From Leptospira biflexa (lineage in GTDB: Bacteria; Spirochaetota; DYNZ01): a stretch of DNA of 56,047 nucleotides. The position numbers and the translations under genes were made by a program. How positions within the stretch are numbered: the first letter of the stretch is position 1; each line of letters begins with the position of its first letter. Shown here in pieces: positions 1 to 8,976 of this stretch. The DNA lies in contig DYNZ01000012.1 in NCBI GenBank assembly GCA_020720805.1, positions 1 through 56,047 on the forward strand, written 5' to 3'. The notes under the pieces were generated by a model that was given only the letters and a program-made list of their open reading frames with translations, had not been told where the DNA came from and made no database searches.

Positions 1-2980
1 CCTGCAACTGGGTGATGTCAATGGGTTTGGTGATGTAGCCCTGCATGCCTGCCTGGATCGCCCTGTCCCGAATCTCTGTGATCGCATGCGCAGTCATGGC
101 TATGATGGGAATGTGCGCTTTGTTGAGCTCTGCCTCCAGGTCGCGAATTTTTCGGGTGGTCTCTATACCATCCATCCCCGGCATCTCAATATCCATGAGG
201 ATCAGATCGACAGGATCATTTTTTAGCTTTTCCAATACGGAGAAACCATCCTCTGCTAATGTCACTGTGTGAGAAAATTTTTTCAGAACAGTCAGCGCAA
301 CCATCTGATTGATGACATTGTCTTCAGCCAGAAGAATCCGCAAATTGCGGTGCTTTGGTATTGAGAGGTTTTTTCTCAGGGAAACATCACCTTGTGCAGG
401 CAGGTGCTCGGCCAAAACCAGCCTGCAGGAAAAGGTGCTGCCTGACCTCTCTCCCTGAGTACTTTGAACCTGGATATCGCCCCCCATCAGTCGGGCTAAC
501 TCTCTGGCAATGGCCAGACCAAGACCCGTTCCCCCATATCTACGCGTCGTGCTCATATCAGCCTGTTCGAATTTGGCAAAGATAGCCTCGATTCTGTTTG
601 CCGGTATACCCGTCCCTGTGTCTCTGACTGTAATCTCCAGTTGGTGCGTCATAGGTTGATGATCGGCGGCCAGGCGAGCCTCCAGTTCTATGGCACCTCT
701 ACCGGTGAATTTGACCGCATTGCTCAGCAGATTCATCAGAATCTGGGACATTCTGTGTTCATCCCCCACTACAATTGAGGGGAGCCTGTTGTCCAGGTGG
801 ACATGAAACTCCACCCCTTTTTTTTCGATTTCGTGTCGGTAAAGTTTTCCCAGAAAGGAGAAAACCCTTCTTAGAGAGAAGGGCTGTTTTTCCAGGTAGA
901 TATGGCCGCTTTCGATCTTGGCCACATCCAGAACGTCATTGATAACGTGAATCAAATGCTGTCCCGACTCTTTTACTGTGACCAAATAGTCGTGCAATTT
1001 TTCCTCATCGGCTGTCATCAAGGCAAGGTCAGTCATACCGATAATAGCGTTCATGGGGGTGCGGATTTCATGGCTCATGGCCGATAAAAAATCTGATTTA
1101 GCCTGGCTGGCGCGCAGGGCAACTTCGCGGGCAGTGATTAGCTCCTTTTCCGCTTGTTTCTGTCCGGAAATATCTGTCATGATCGTAAGAAAAAACTTTT
1201 TTCCCTGCGATTCGATGATCTCCCCAGAGAAGAGGCCGTCGACGATTTTACCGCTTTTCGTGCGAACCTGTAGTTCTACATTGCGAATAGAGCCGCGCTC
1301 CGCTAATTCTTTGGCAACCAGTTTCTGGGTTTCGACATTCAGGAATAGATTCAGATCTTGGCTGTTTTTTCCCAGGATCTCGTCGCGGTTATACTCCAGG
1401 GTTTTAAGAAAGGTCTCATTGACATCGGTAAATATTCTCTCTGGCAGTTGGCTTACCGCCATCAGCGAGGGGTGATTTTCGAATAGTTTGTTAAATTTTT
1501 GGAGAGCCTCTTGTTCTGCGGATAGATCCTTGGAAATGCCGAAAATTGACTCCGTGCCGTTCCAGGTGCCGAACCAGATCCTTGTTTCCACAGGCAAAAG
1601 CTTGCCGTTTTTGTCAGCCAGAGGCAGAGGGCAAATCTGGCGCTGGCCGGCAAGCATTTCGGCGAAGATCTGTTTAGCCTCCTTTCGCACCATTTCCGGA
1701 TGGAGGTCTAGGACATCCTTTTCTGCAAGTTCGGTTTCGGTATAGAAAAGCTTTTCTCTGACGGCGTAGTTTGTAAAAAGGATTTTTCCCTGTTTGTCCG
1801 TGACAAAAACGAGATCTGTGATCGAGGCAAAGAAGGATTTGAAATTTCTTTCGCTCTCCCTGAGCCTCTCCATCTGTCGCAGACTATTGGTGATATCACT
1901 ATGCGAACCTGCCATACGCACCGGGATGCCGTTTGGGTCGCGGATCGCTTCGCCGCGCGCCAGAATCCAGCGTAGTGAACCGTTTTTGTGCTTCATGCGA
2001 TATTTCAGGTTGTAGCGGCCAATGGCGCCAGAGAGGTATTGCTGGAGGTAGTTTTTCACCCGCTCGTGGTCTTCGCTGTGCAAAAGGTTGAAGAAACTCT
2101 GGTATTCGTTGTCGATTTCATCATCCTGATAGCCCAGCATCTCCTTCCAGCGGCGCGATAAAAACAGCCGGTTGGTCGTCAGATCCCAGTCCCAGATCCC
2201 ATCCTGTGTGCCGTTAATGGCCAGCTCGTATTGTTCTTTGGACTCCTTCAGCTTCTGCTGGCTCCTGATTTTGTCTGTGATGTCTCTGGCAGCCGCGTAG
2301 ATTTTATTGTTCAGTGGGTGGGTGCGCCACTCTATATATTTATATTCTCCGTTTTTGCAGCGGTAGCGGTTGGTAAAGTTGTAAATTGGATAGCTTTTTG
2401 AGATTTTTTGGATGGCGTCAAGGGACGATGAAATATCGTCAGGATGAATGAATTCGATAAAATTTTTTGAGATGATTTCCGAGAGGGGATAGCCCAGGAG
2501 ATTTTCCCACTCTTTGTTGAGTCGTAGAAAAGTTCCGTCCATGGTTGTGATGCAGAGTAGATCCAGATTGACGCTGAAAAAGCCTTCGAGCTCCGAGCTC
2601 TTCTCCTTTTCGCTGGTGATATCTGTAAAGATGGTAGTAAAGAAATATTTTTGGGAAGAGAAAGTCTGGATCAGATACCAGCGCCCTAACTTTTCGGAGT
2701 ATTGTTCAAAGGTTTCACTGCCACCACCAAGAGCGATCCTGCCGTAATTAGCAATCCAATCGAATTTGCTTTCTTCGATTCCCGGGAGTACAGAGCGGAC
2801 GGTTCTGTGTACTATCTCCTGAGCTTTGAGTCCTGTCATTTTAGCAAAGGCTTCATTGACTTCCAGAAACTCATAATCGACAGGTTTGCCAAAAGAGTCT
2901 ATGATAATCTTATGGTGTGCATAGGCAAAGGGGGATGACTCAAAGATAGATCGCAAGGAGGGGGTGGAATGGACGTTCAT
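1..2980 (-). CDS. Multi-PAS hybrid sensor histidine kinase (3' end outside window)
   Basis: Sensory hybrid kinase, open from the ATG at 2980 to the left edge, so 993 residues are visible and the C-terminus is missing. A good ribosome site (AGGAAG) sits 7 nt before the ATG. Five consecutive PAS-type blocks fill about residues 10-625 (each ends in a DITxxK-like PAC sequence). Next come HisKA (SHEIRTPMNAI, phospho-acceptor His637), an HATPase_c domain with N, G1 (DTGTGIP) and G2 (GGTGLGLAI) boxes, and a receiver domain (LMDIEMPGMDG, Asp930) that runs into the window edge. There are no membrane segments in the visible part, so it is probably cytoplasmic. The ligand is unknown; tandem PAS domains often bind haem, flavin or small metabolites. 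An Hpt or second receiver domain could lie beyond the edge. Confidence 0.93.
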   Translation of the reverse strand, partial: MNVHSTPSLRSIFESSPFAYAHHKIIIDSFGKPVDYEFLEVNEAFAKMTGLKAQEIVHRTVRSVLPGIEESKFDWIANYGRIALGGGSETFEQYSEKLGRWYLIQTFSSQKYFFTTIFTDITSEKEKSSELEGFFSVNLDLLCITTMDGTFLRLNKEWENLLGYPLSEIISKNFIEFIHPDDISSSLDAIQKISKSYPIYNFTNRYRCKNGEYKYIEWRTHPLNNKIYAAARDITDKIRSQQKLKESKEQYELAINGTQDGIWDWDLTTNRLFLSRRWKEMLGYQDDEIDNEYQSFFNLLHSEDHERVKNYLQQYLSGAIGRYNLKYRMKHKNGSLRWILARGEAIRDPNGIPVRMAGSHSDITNSLRQMERLRESERNFKSFFASITDLVFVTDKQGKILFTNYAVREKLFYTETELAEKDVLDLHPEMVRKEAKQIFAEMLAGQRQICPLPLADKNGKLLPVETRIWFGTWNGTESIFGISKDLSAEQEALQKFNKLFENHPSLMAVSQLPERIFTDVNETFLKTLEYNRDEILGKNSQDLNLFLNVETQKLVAKELAERGSIRNVELQVRTKSGKIVDGLFSGEIIESQGKKFFLTIMTDISGQKQAEKELITAREVALRASQAKSDFLSAMSHEIRTPMNAIIGMTDLALMTADEEKLHDYLVTVKESGQHLIHVINDVLDVAKIESGHIYLEKQPFSLRRVFSFLGKLYRHEIEKKGVEFHVHLDNRLPSIVVGDEHRMSQILMNLLSNAVKFTGRGAIELEARLAADHQPMTHQLEITVRDTGTGIPANRIEAIFAKFEQADMSTTRRYGGTGLGLAIARELARLMGGDIQVQSTQGERSGSTFSCRLVLAEHLPAQGDVSLRKNLSIPKHRNLRILLAEDNVINQMVALTVLKKFSHTVTLAEDGFSVLEKLKNDPVDLILMDIEMPGMDGIETTRKIRDLEAELNKAHIPIIAMTAHAITEIRDRAIQAGMQGYITKPIDITQLQ

Positions 2981-3183
2981 TATTGGCTTCCTGGTTGAAT
3001 TTTATGTTCATAAAAAAGATTTGGAATTTTTTATGATATACATATTGTGCAGATCTGCATACATTGGTCAATGATTTTTGCAAAAAAATTAATTTTTCAA
3101 CAAAAATTTATTGCCCAGGTGAAATTTTACCATTTGGCTAATGAGGTTTGTGTTGCTCATTTTCGTTGTGCCAGCTGTGCTGG

Positions 3184-3512
3184 TGCAGTATACGAAAGCC
3201 TTTTTGGTTTTCGTATACTGCAAGGCAATGCCAGCGACGTATACTGCGAAGAAAGAGCTTTTCGCTTTTTCTGGTGCTGTCAGCAGGTCAAACGAAAAGT
3301 GCCATCCATGGCACCGTTTGACATGAAAACATCCTGTATTCAAAATGCCTCCTGCATTCCGGAGGGCAAAAATGCTGCCCTGTCAAATCCGGGTCGATTT
3401 TTTGCCGTCCTGGCAAAATCGACACTCGACCAATCCTGCTCTTCGCACTCCTCACATCGTGTGAGTCGAAAACCAATTTCTTTTCGGAATAGAATAATTT
3501 TTGATTATTCTA
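3184..3512. repeat. Non-coding hairpin tract between two signalling genes
   Basis: The 636-nt gap between the genes at 1-2980 and 3617-5578 holds no credible gene. It carries a chain of inverted repeats with different stems. They are 3184-3222 (14-bp arms TGCAGTATACGAAA), 3246-3265 (GCGAA/TTCGC followed by T5), 3287-3322 (nested GTCAAACG and GTGCCAT arms), 3364-3380 (GGGCA/TGCCC), 3393-3423 (GTCGATTTT and GCC), 3451-3465 (CTCACA/TGTGAG) and 3490-3512 (TAGAATAAT/ATTATTCTA). Parts of the tract, including the block around 3200-3240 and the tail at 3550-3611, recur at other sites in the window. A separate 12-bp palindrome (TGCAGATCTGCA, about 3048-3059) lies upstream of the kinase and could be an operator; this is weak. 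Confidence 0.7.
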
Positions 3513-3549
3513 TTGACTTTCATCATAGACGACAGACCCACCATCCAAG

Positions 3550-3611
3550 TTTATCGAAGCTTCGATGATTATTGGTATAAACGCTGAGAACCAAAGGATT
3601 GCGAGTATATA
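3550..3611 (+). repeat. Tail module of dispersed intergenic repeat (copy 1)
   Basis: This block reads TTTATCGAAGCTTCGATG, then ATTGGTATAAACGC, GAGAACCAAAGG and GCGAGTATATA. The same order of words, with small changes, is found around 41002-41036 and, in reverse orientation, at 55995-56047. The first half also matches 15990-16020 and, inverted, 33151-33180. It ends just before the stop codon of the minus-strand cyclase gene. No coding potential is visible. Confidence 0.65.
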
Positions 3612-3616
3612 TGGCG

Positions 3617-5578
3617 CTACTCTGATTTTAACGCAAGGACGACCTGGTTGCGCCCCCCCTTTTTTGCTTTGTACAGGGCCTCGTCAGCGGATTTGGTCAG
3701 CTCTTTGATGTCTGATGTGACTTCAGGGTAGATGGTCAATCCAAGGCTGACAGAGAGCCTTAGTTCTGGGCCTTTGAATTTCTTTAAAAAATCAAGGCTT
3801 CCTACCTGGATGCGCACATTTTCCGCGATAGCCATTGCCTCTTCCCTATCGATATCCGGTAACAGTATCGTAAATTCATCGCCGCCGTAGCGAGCCACAA
3901 TATCCTGCGGACGAAAATATTTTTTGAAGACGTTTGCTACCTCAATGATATATTTGTCTCCGATTTCGTGGCTATAGCCTTCGTTGACTTCGCGGAAATA
4001 GTCCATATCTGCCATGATCAGAGCAAAGCTTTGCTGTTCGGCTTTGGATCTTTCAAAAATTTTTTCCAGTTCGCTTTCCAGAAAGCGGCGGTTGTAAACT
4101 CCGGTCAATTTGTCTGTGACGGCTCTGCGACTGGCCTCCTCGCCCCATTTAACCATTTGTGAAATAAATTTTCCGCTGGCATTGACCCTGCCAGATGTGA
4201 TATCCAGCATATTTTTCATGATGCGAATAGCCGTATTCGGAGATTCTTTCATAAGATGCAAAAAGTCGTCCTTGTGCAGGGTGTAGATACGACACTCTTC
4301 TTTGGCTGTGCAGGTCGCCGATCGCGGAGCGTTTTCAAAGATGGCCATCTCGCCAACAAAATCTCCGCTCTTAATCTCCGCAATCTCCTGCAGAGTTCCA
4401 TCCGGCATGGGTAGTTTGACTGAGATATTTCCAGATTGGATGATGTAGAGTTCATCCCCGGGCTCCTTGGCGCGAAAAATCGTTGTCTGGCTGTCGAAGG
4501 TGACTGGTTTGAGGTACCGAGCAAGCTGTTGCAACTCGGACAGTTTCAGGTTTGAGAAGATCGCAATGGATTTGAGAAATTCGTAGATTTCATCCAAATC
4601 GGTTTCAGCGATCTGGATACCGTTGCCGCCCAGTTCGCGCTGGTAAAAGACGCGCGCGAATGCCTTTTCGGCAAGCTCTATCAGGTCGTTCTCATGCTGG
4701 GGGTAACAGGCGATGCCGATACTGAAACTTTGCCGTAGAGATTGATTGCCGATGGCCATACCAATATCAAAGCTATTCAGACTATCCAGAAACTGCCTGG
4801 CTATGGCTTGCGCCTCTTCCAGACCGCTGTGCGGTAAAAGGACTACGAATTCGTTTCCCCGGAAGCGGATAGCCAGATCCTGCGGACGCAGATTTGATTG
4901 GATTCTCGCGGAGATTGACTGAAGTGCTGCGTCGCCGACCTCGTGACCAAAGGTATCATTGATCAATTTGAAATTGTCAGGTTTCATGACAAGGACGGAA
5001 AAAAGTTCGCCAAGAGAGGAGAGATTTCGAGTCAACTCATCCTCGAGATAAGCGCGGTTATAGACCCCAGTTAGCTTATCAAAAAACATCTGCTTTTTAA
5101 TCTCTTCAAGCCAGGATGTTTTTTCTGAGATCAGCTTGTGTGTCTGTCGTAGCCGACTGGCATTGATCGCGATAAGGCGATGGTAAACCTTAGCGAAGAT
5201 ATGGGCATATTCAACGAGTAACTGCTCCAGTTCGCTGTCCGCGCCGGGAAAAACCAGGAGACAGCAGGGGTCGTGCGCCACGCCATTGGCAAGGCGGGAC
5301 TCCTCCTCAAAAAATTCAAATTCGCCTACAACATCACCGGGAACAAAACGGGCAAGGATATCCTCCTCCTGTTTGATCTCCTGCTGATGTGAAATGGCAA
5401 TTTCGCCTTGATCTATAATATAAAAACTTCGGCTTTTACTACCCTTGCCAAAGAGAAGTTGGCCTTGTTCCAGGCGCAGCTCGCCGCTGTGTTGAGCCAG
5501 CACCTTGATATCATCGATCGGCAGCGTAGAGAAAACCTCGCTGCGGGAGAAGAGTTCGATTTTTCGGTCATGGTTCAT
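3617..5578 (-). CDS. Duplicated cNMP-binding/GGDEF protein, probable diguanylate cyclase
   Basis: About 653 residues in a cNMP-GGDEF-cNMP-GGDEF order, as if a two-domain gene had duplicated internally. The first cyclic-nucleotide-binding domain covers about residues 13-130, the first GGDEF 165-320, the second cNMP domain 340-455 (GEMAIFENAPRSATCTA matches the phosphate-binding cassette) and the second GGDEF 485-650. The second active site is intact (RYGGDEF), whereas the first reads RFRGNEF and is probably inactive. Both keep an RPQD inhibitory-site motif five residues upstream. Expected role: c-di-GMP synthesis controlled by a cyclic nucleotide or another ligand. I chose the ATG at 5578; an in-frame ATG at 5674 would add 32 residues unlike the family. 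There are no membrane segments. Confidence 0.9.
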   Translation of the reverse strand: MNHDRKIELFSRSEVFSTLPIDDIKVLAQHSGELRLEQGQLLFGKGSKSRSFYIIDQGEIAISHQQEIKQEEDILARFVPGDVVGEFEFFEEESRLANGVAHDPCCLLVFPGADSELEQLLVEYAHIFAKVYHRLIAINASRLRQTHKLISEKTSWLEEIKKQMFFDKLTGVYNRAYLEDELTRNLSSLGELFSVLVMKPDNFKLINDTFGHEVGDAALQSISARIQSNLRPQDLAIRFRGNEFVVLLPHSGLEEAQAIARQFLDSLNSFDIGMAIGNQSLRQSFSIGIACYPQHENDLIELAEKAFARVFYQRELGGNGIQIAETDLDEIYEFLKSIAIFSNLKLSELQQLARYLKPVTFDSQTTIFRAKEPGDELYIIQSGNISVKLPMPDGTLQEIAEIKSGDFVGEMAIFENAPRSATCTAKEECRIYTLHKDDFLHLMKESPNTAIRIMKNMLDITSGRVNASGKFISQMVKWGEEASRRAVTDKLTGVYNRRFLESELEKIFERSKAEQQSFALIMADMDYFREVNEGYSHEIGDKYIIEVANVFKKYFRPQDIVARYGGDEFTILLPDIDREEAMAIAENVRIQVGSLDFLKKFKGPELRLSVSLGLTIYPEVTSDIKELTKSADEALYKAKKGGRNQVVLALKSE

Positions 5579-5861
5579 ATAAGGCAACCAATCTTTCCTG
5601 TGAAGCAGTATGGGCTGATGATTTTTACGAATCCGATGGATTTCATCCCCTTGGCAGTATGCTGGTGCTTGCATCTGCGGTCAGGGTATCAAAAAAATAT
5701 CGTTTAGGTTTCGTCAAGTCAGAGTTGAGAAAGCAAATAGGCAAGCTCATTTTTGGGCCTTCTTCTTTGGGAGTGCAGAATCATTTTCGACTTGACGCCG
5801 CACCCGGGTGTAGGATTTTTTGCATGCAAATATTAAGATATTCAAATATGGTTATGTATAT

Positions 5862-6059
5862 ATGATTGCGACGAAAACAATTGCCGTTAACGAACAATTT
5901 TGTCCCAAAAATCACCCGTGTCCAGCAGTAAATATGTGTCCCCAGGGGGCGATAGTGCAGAAAAATCACTTTAGTGCTCCTAAAATTGATCGGCAAAAAT
6001 GCACAAATTGCGGGATTTGCACCAAGGTCTGTCCTGTGTTTCAGTGGAAACGCAATTAA
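5862..6059 (+). CDS. Small 4Fe-4S ferredoxin-like protein
   Basis: A 65-residue electron carrier with seven cysteines (14, 20, 26, 47, 50, 53, 57). The C-terminal motif CTNCGICTKVCP is a classical 4Fe-4S signature. The N-terminal half has an atypical C-x5-C-x5-CP spacing (FCPKNHPCPAVNMCP), seen in a group of small ferredoxins that I recall but cannot name precisely. With seven rather than eight cysteines it may hold one 4Fe-4S cluster plus a 3Fe-4S or no second cluster. The ATG at 5862 lacks a clear Shine-Dalgarno sequence; a TTG at 5820 is a less likely alternative. Its TAA stop overlaps the stop of the convergent VanY-like gene within the same TTAA. The redox partner is not evident from the neighbours. 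Confidence 0.78.
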   Translation: MIATKTIAVNEQFCPKNHPCPAVNMCPQGAIVQKNHFSAPKIDRQKCTNCGICTKVCPVFQWKRN

Positions 6060-6817
6060 CGGCACTCTGAAGCAATTCCATTGACATAGTGCTGCCGCGC
6101 CTGGACTGACCGAGCCTCTGAGCTGCCAGCAAACCCAGTTAGATCCGCATCGGTAATCAGAGCCATGTACCTTTCCAGAAACTGACGGGAGAGGGGGCGA
6201 TAGGACCAGTGCCATTTCTCCATCTCATATCCAAAGGGTCTATCTTTGTCCTTTGCCGTATAGGGTTGGCAGAATCCAAATTTAGCCGCGTTTGAACGCA
6301 GCCACGTGTAGATTTTTTTCCCCTGGCCATGGTTAAAATAGGCGTTATTCAGGCTATTTAGGTCAAAGTCAGTGCCCCAGTGATGTCGTGATGTGCCGGG
6401 CATAGAACTGTAGCGCAGAATGGTCAAAGCTCGTTCCAGTGGTGGGAGAGTGGAAATATTTTTTCCTTCTACAATTCGAGAGCCGTTCCATTTTCCTTCC
6501 CATATCGATTTTTGGGCAACAAAATTGCGTGTGGCGGAAATGATGCGCAGGGTAATGCCCTCTCTGGCTGCGGCTGCGTGCATTTTTTGAAAAGCCTGGT
6601 AGGCGTCTCTGTGTAGATACATGGGATAACTGCGGCCGAGATACTTTGGGTGAACTTTGCGAAAGTCCGGATGTTGCTGGGGAGAAAACTTTCCCATAAG
6701 TAAATTTTTCTCCGAAACGGTTTGCGCTGTCTTGCCTCCAGTCGATAGGGAGATCAGAAAAAACGTAATAAATAGCAAGCTGGTAAATGTGGCAGTTTTT
6801 TTACGAAAATGAGTCAT
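6056..6817 (-). CDS. D-alanyl-D-alanine carboxypeptidase, VanY/M15B family
   Basis: Exported zinc peptidase of 253 residues that trims the terminal D-Ala from peptidoglycan stem peptides. A signal peptide with a basic start and a hydrophobic stretch (about residues 10-25) is visible. M15B motifs appear in order: SATRNFVAQ (usually SGYRSxxxQ), PGTSRHHWGTDFDLN (zinc His and Asp; usually PGxSEHxxGxAxD) and KWHWSY (catalytic/zinc WH.. segment). The middle motif has HHWG where many VanY proteins have SEHQLG, which I recall from the HHWGTDVD subset. It stands alone on its strand and converges on the ferredoxin gene. Confidence 0.88.
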   Translation of the reverse strand: MTHFRKKTATFTSLLFITFFLISLSTGGKTAQTVSEKNLLMGKFSPQQHPDFRKVHPKYLGRSYPMYLHRDAYQAFQKMHAAAAREGITLRIISATRNFVAQKSIWEGKWNGSRIVEGKNISTLPPLERALTILRYSSMPGTSRHHWGTDFDLNSLNNAYFNHGQGKKIYTWLRSNAAKFGFCQPYTAKDKDRPFGYEMEKWHWSYRPLSRQFLERYMALITDADLTGFAGSSEARSVQARQHYVNGIASECR

Positions 6818-6835
6818 ATATTCTTCTCTATCTGA

Positions 6836-7795
6836 TTAAACGGTAAAGGAGTAGACCAGAAGATCCTGCTTCCAGACGATATCGGGATAGCCAGGTATAT
6901 CGATGTGAACCTTGAGACTCCAGAAGATAAAATCTGGTATAGAAGGGATCATCGCCTCGATCCTTATCGCGTGCAGAATTTCTGTATGACCTGTTGGATT
7001 CGCTGTGACGATAGTGTTTTCCCGGATCTTTTCTTCTTTCAAAAACAGGGTATTGCGTATTAATTTCTTTCCTTTGCTGAATTTCTCTTCGGCTTCCAAT
7101 ACAAGATGAATCTTGTTGATGGGAATATTTTTTTTATGGTGTAGCCGGATAACGATGGGAATCGATTCTTCGAATATCCATTGGCGTCGCGGAATAAAGA
7201 TTGAGTATTTCTGGACAATCTGGTAGCGTAAAAAGCTACGCACAGCAAAGAACCCCCCACCTGCCGCGACCGCCACGGGAATGAGAATAGGGAGGCTTGC
7301 GATTGTTAATCCGAACAGTACGAAAAACGCAATCCAGAATTCCGGTCTGGATAGAAGTTTTTTCCAAGAAAAACTGCCTTGCTTGGGGACGGGCGATATG
7401 GGGATGATGTCGTTCAGGTTTTTTTTGCCCAGATAGGCAGGTTTTATTTTCAGGTCGTAATAAAAAGTTTCGTCGAATGCCCAGGCCAGATCCAGGTCAA
7501 TTTTCCAGCGGTACTTTATTTTCAATCTGTTGCCGCTAAAGGTTATAGGTGTATCCGCCGGAATCTGAAAAGGGATATTCACGGTATGGCCAACCATAGC
7601 CGAACCCTCAGGCAGGGATGCTTCCAACTCCAGAACCGTTTTATCCGCGAAGCGCTGGGAAACCATGAGCAGCCGAACAGTTATTTTTCTTAATTTTTCC
7701 AGATGCTTATGGAGCGTTAGCTGGATTTGCCCCTTTTGGCCTGGGCAGTAGGAAAATCTGTCCGGTGTGAAAGTAATGATAGCGTTTTTTATCAT
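6836..7795 (-). CDS. Arrestin-fold-like membrane protein, function unknown
   Basis: A 319-residue protein I cannot assign to a named family with confidence. It has two beta-rich halves of similar character (about residues 1-130 and 200-319) that resemble arrestin/Spo0M-like sandwich domains: a PDRFSYCPGQKGQIQL start in the first half and a PRRQWIFEESIPIVIRL start in the second. Between them is a hydrophobic stretch (about 150-190) that could form one or two membrane segments. The start codon overlaps the stop of the upstream lipoprotein gene (ATGA overlap, 7792-7795), so the two are translationally coupled and probably act together at the envelope. Confidence 0.7.
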   Translation of the reverse strand: MIKNAIITFTPDRFSYCPGQKGQIQLTLHKHLEKLRKITVRLLMVSQRFADKTVLELEASLPEGSAMVGHTVNIPFQIPADTPITFSGNRLKIKYRWKIDLDLAWAFDETFYYDLKIKPAYLGKKNLNDIIPISPVPKQGSFSWKKLLSRPEFWIAFFVLFGLTIASLPILIPVAVAAGGGFFAVRSFLRYQIVQKYSIFIPRRQWIFEESIPIVIRLHHKKNIPINKIHLVLEAEEKFSKGKKLIRNTLFLKEEKIRENTIVTANPTGHTEILHAIRIEAMIPSIPDFIFWSLKVHIDIPGYPDIVWKQDLLVYSFTV

Positions 7796-8976
7796 GGGAG
7801 CCTCCTGGGCGCATCTTGCCGTTTCCGGGCAAGCAGTAGGTTGGATCTGTTTTTACCTTTAATGATACCGTAACCAAAGCTAAAAGGGAGCGGTTCTGCT
7901 CCTTTGTGTCGGTATGCAGCTTGTAAATCCTGCTGTACATGAAAAATAGTGCCCTCGATAGGAAAGCGAATATAGATTCCATAAAAAGCGATGTCCCAAA
8001 TTTTTGGGTCAAAAAAATGGTAGGGAAAACCTGAGTCGTCCTGGACAACCGTTTCAGCTCTCGCAAGTAGAAAGCGTCCGGCTTGTTCAAAATTTTTCAT
8101 GTGAAAAAGATAAACTGCTGACTTTAAGATGAGATGGGAAAAGGATTTTTTTGAAAAAAAATGACCCAGCGCATTGTCGGCAGTCGCAATCTGATTGCCC
8201 AAACGCTGTTTCAGGTAAAGTAAACGCTGTCTTTTGCCTGTGTCTGGCCGCACAAGAGAAAACTCGTATCCGTCTCTTGACCCGCGCGCAAAACCTCCCC
8301 GTTTATCCGGTTTAGATGAGATGGTACCGTCTGGCTCCAAGGTAATTTCCCGGATATCTTCGATGACGATACCCATGCGCGTTATGAAAAAAATGAGCCT
8401 GGGAAGTATTCCAGAAAAATGTTTATGGGAAAAATAGAGTCTCATGTTTTTGCTCTGGAAATAGTTGCGCGCGCCATACGAGTAGAGCGAGGCGTGGAGC
8501 GCATTGAGTTCACTCCCGAGAACGGTGGCGCTAAGTTGGGCAATCTCATCCAGATGTCCTGGATCTTCCAGGGCGATCATGGTATAGGTAGCGGCCTCCG
8601 GATACATCAGTGCCATATTGATAAAATCGGCGCCGCTTAGGGGGTAGAGAATATGGGCATTCTGCTCCAAAAGTGAGAGGCTGCGGCGCCAGGATTGAAT
8701 GGGTTGAATATTCTGAGATTGAATCTGCGTCCAGAGCTGATCCGCCTTTTTTACATATTTCTGATATGGGGCCGATTGCTGAACTCCGGCAAACCTGGTG
8801 CTGGGAACCCCACTTAGCAGTCGCGCAATCTCCGGCCATGGTGAGACTCTCTGGGTTGCCGCCTGGGGTGGATTGGCGCTGTTTTTGCAGCCGACACTTT
8901 GCAGTACCAGCAGAACAAAAATGAAAAAGGTAGCCCTTGGATTAAAACAGTTAGGTCTCTTGGCAGAATGGGTCAT
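7792..8976 (-). CDS. Putative outer-envelope lipoprotein, function unknown
   Basis: About 394 residues. The ATG at 8976 is preferred over an upstream TTG because an AAGGAT-type ribosome site precedes it and it puts a compact lipoprotein signal peptide at the N-terminus: a basic region, a hydrophobic core (FFIFVLLVLQSVG) and a lipobox Cys at about residue 30, followed by polar KNSANPP. The rest is a globular mixed alpha/beta sequence with no domain I recognise. It is the first gene of a two-gene unit with the arrestin-like membrane protein (4-nt overlap), which suggests a shared role at the cell surface or periplasm. Confidence 0.72.
   Translation of the reverse strand: MTHSAKRPNCFNPRATFFIFVLLVLQSVGCKNSANPPQAATQRVSPWPEIARLLSGVPSTRFAGVQQSAPYQKYVKKADQLWTQIQSQNIQPIQSWRRSLSLLEQNAHILYPLSGADFINMALMYPEAATYTMIALEDPGHLDEIAQLSATVLGSELNALHASLYSYGARNYFQSKNMRLYFSHKHFSGILPRLIFFITRMGIVIEDIREITLEPDGTISSKPDKRGGFARGSRDGYEFSLVRPDTGKRQRLLYLKQRLGNQIATADNALGHFFSKKSFSHLILKSAVYLFHMKNFEQAGRFLLARAETVVQDDSGFPYHFFDPKIWDIAFYGIYIRFPIEGTIFHVQQDLQAAYRHKGAEPLPFSFGYGIIKGKNRSNLLLARKRQDAPRRLP

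Noticed and set aside
1-2980. Possible frameshift in the multi-PAS hybrid kinase
   Set aside because: Landmark codons (Met370, Met430, His637, Asp930) all fall in one frame counted from the ATG at 2980, with no stop.
3184-3512. CRISPR-like array
   Set aside because: The inverted repeats have different sequences and irregular spacing; there is no constant direct repeat and no cas gene.
3047-3568. 173-codon plus-strand open frame across the hairpin tract
   Set aside because: It needs a GTG start without a ribosome site, runs through several inverted repeats, and its translation has no domain-like composition.
5781-6215. 144-codon minus-strand open frame opposite the ferredoxin
   Set aside because: It is antisense to the CxxCxxC-containing ferredoxin and to the end of the VanY-like gene in another frame; composition is not protein-like.
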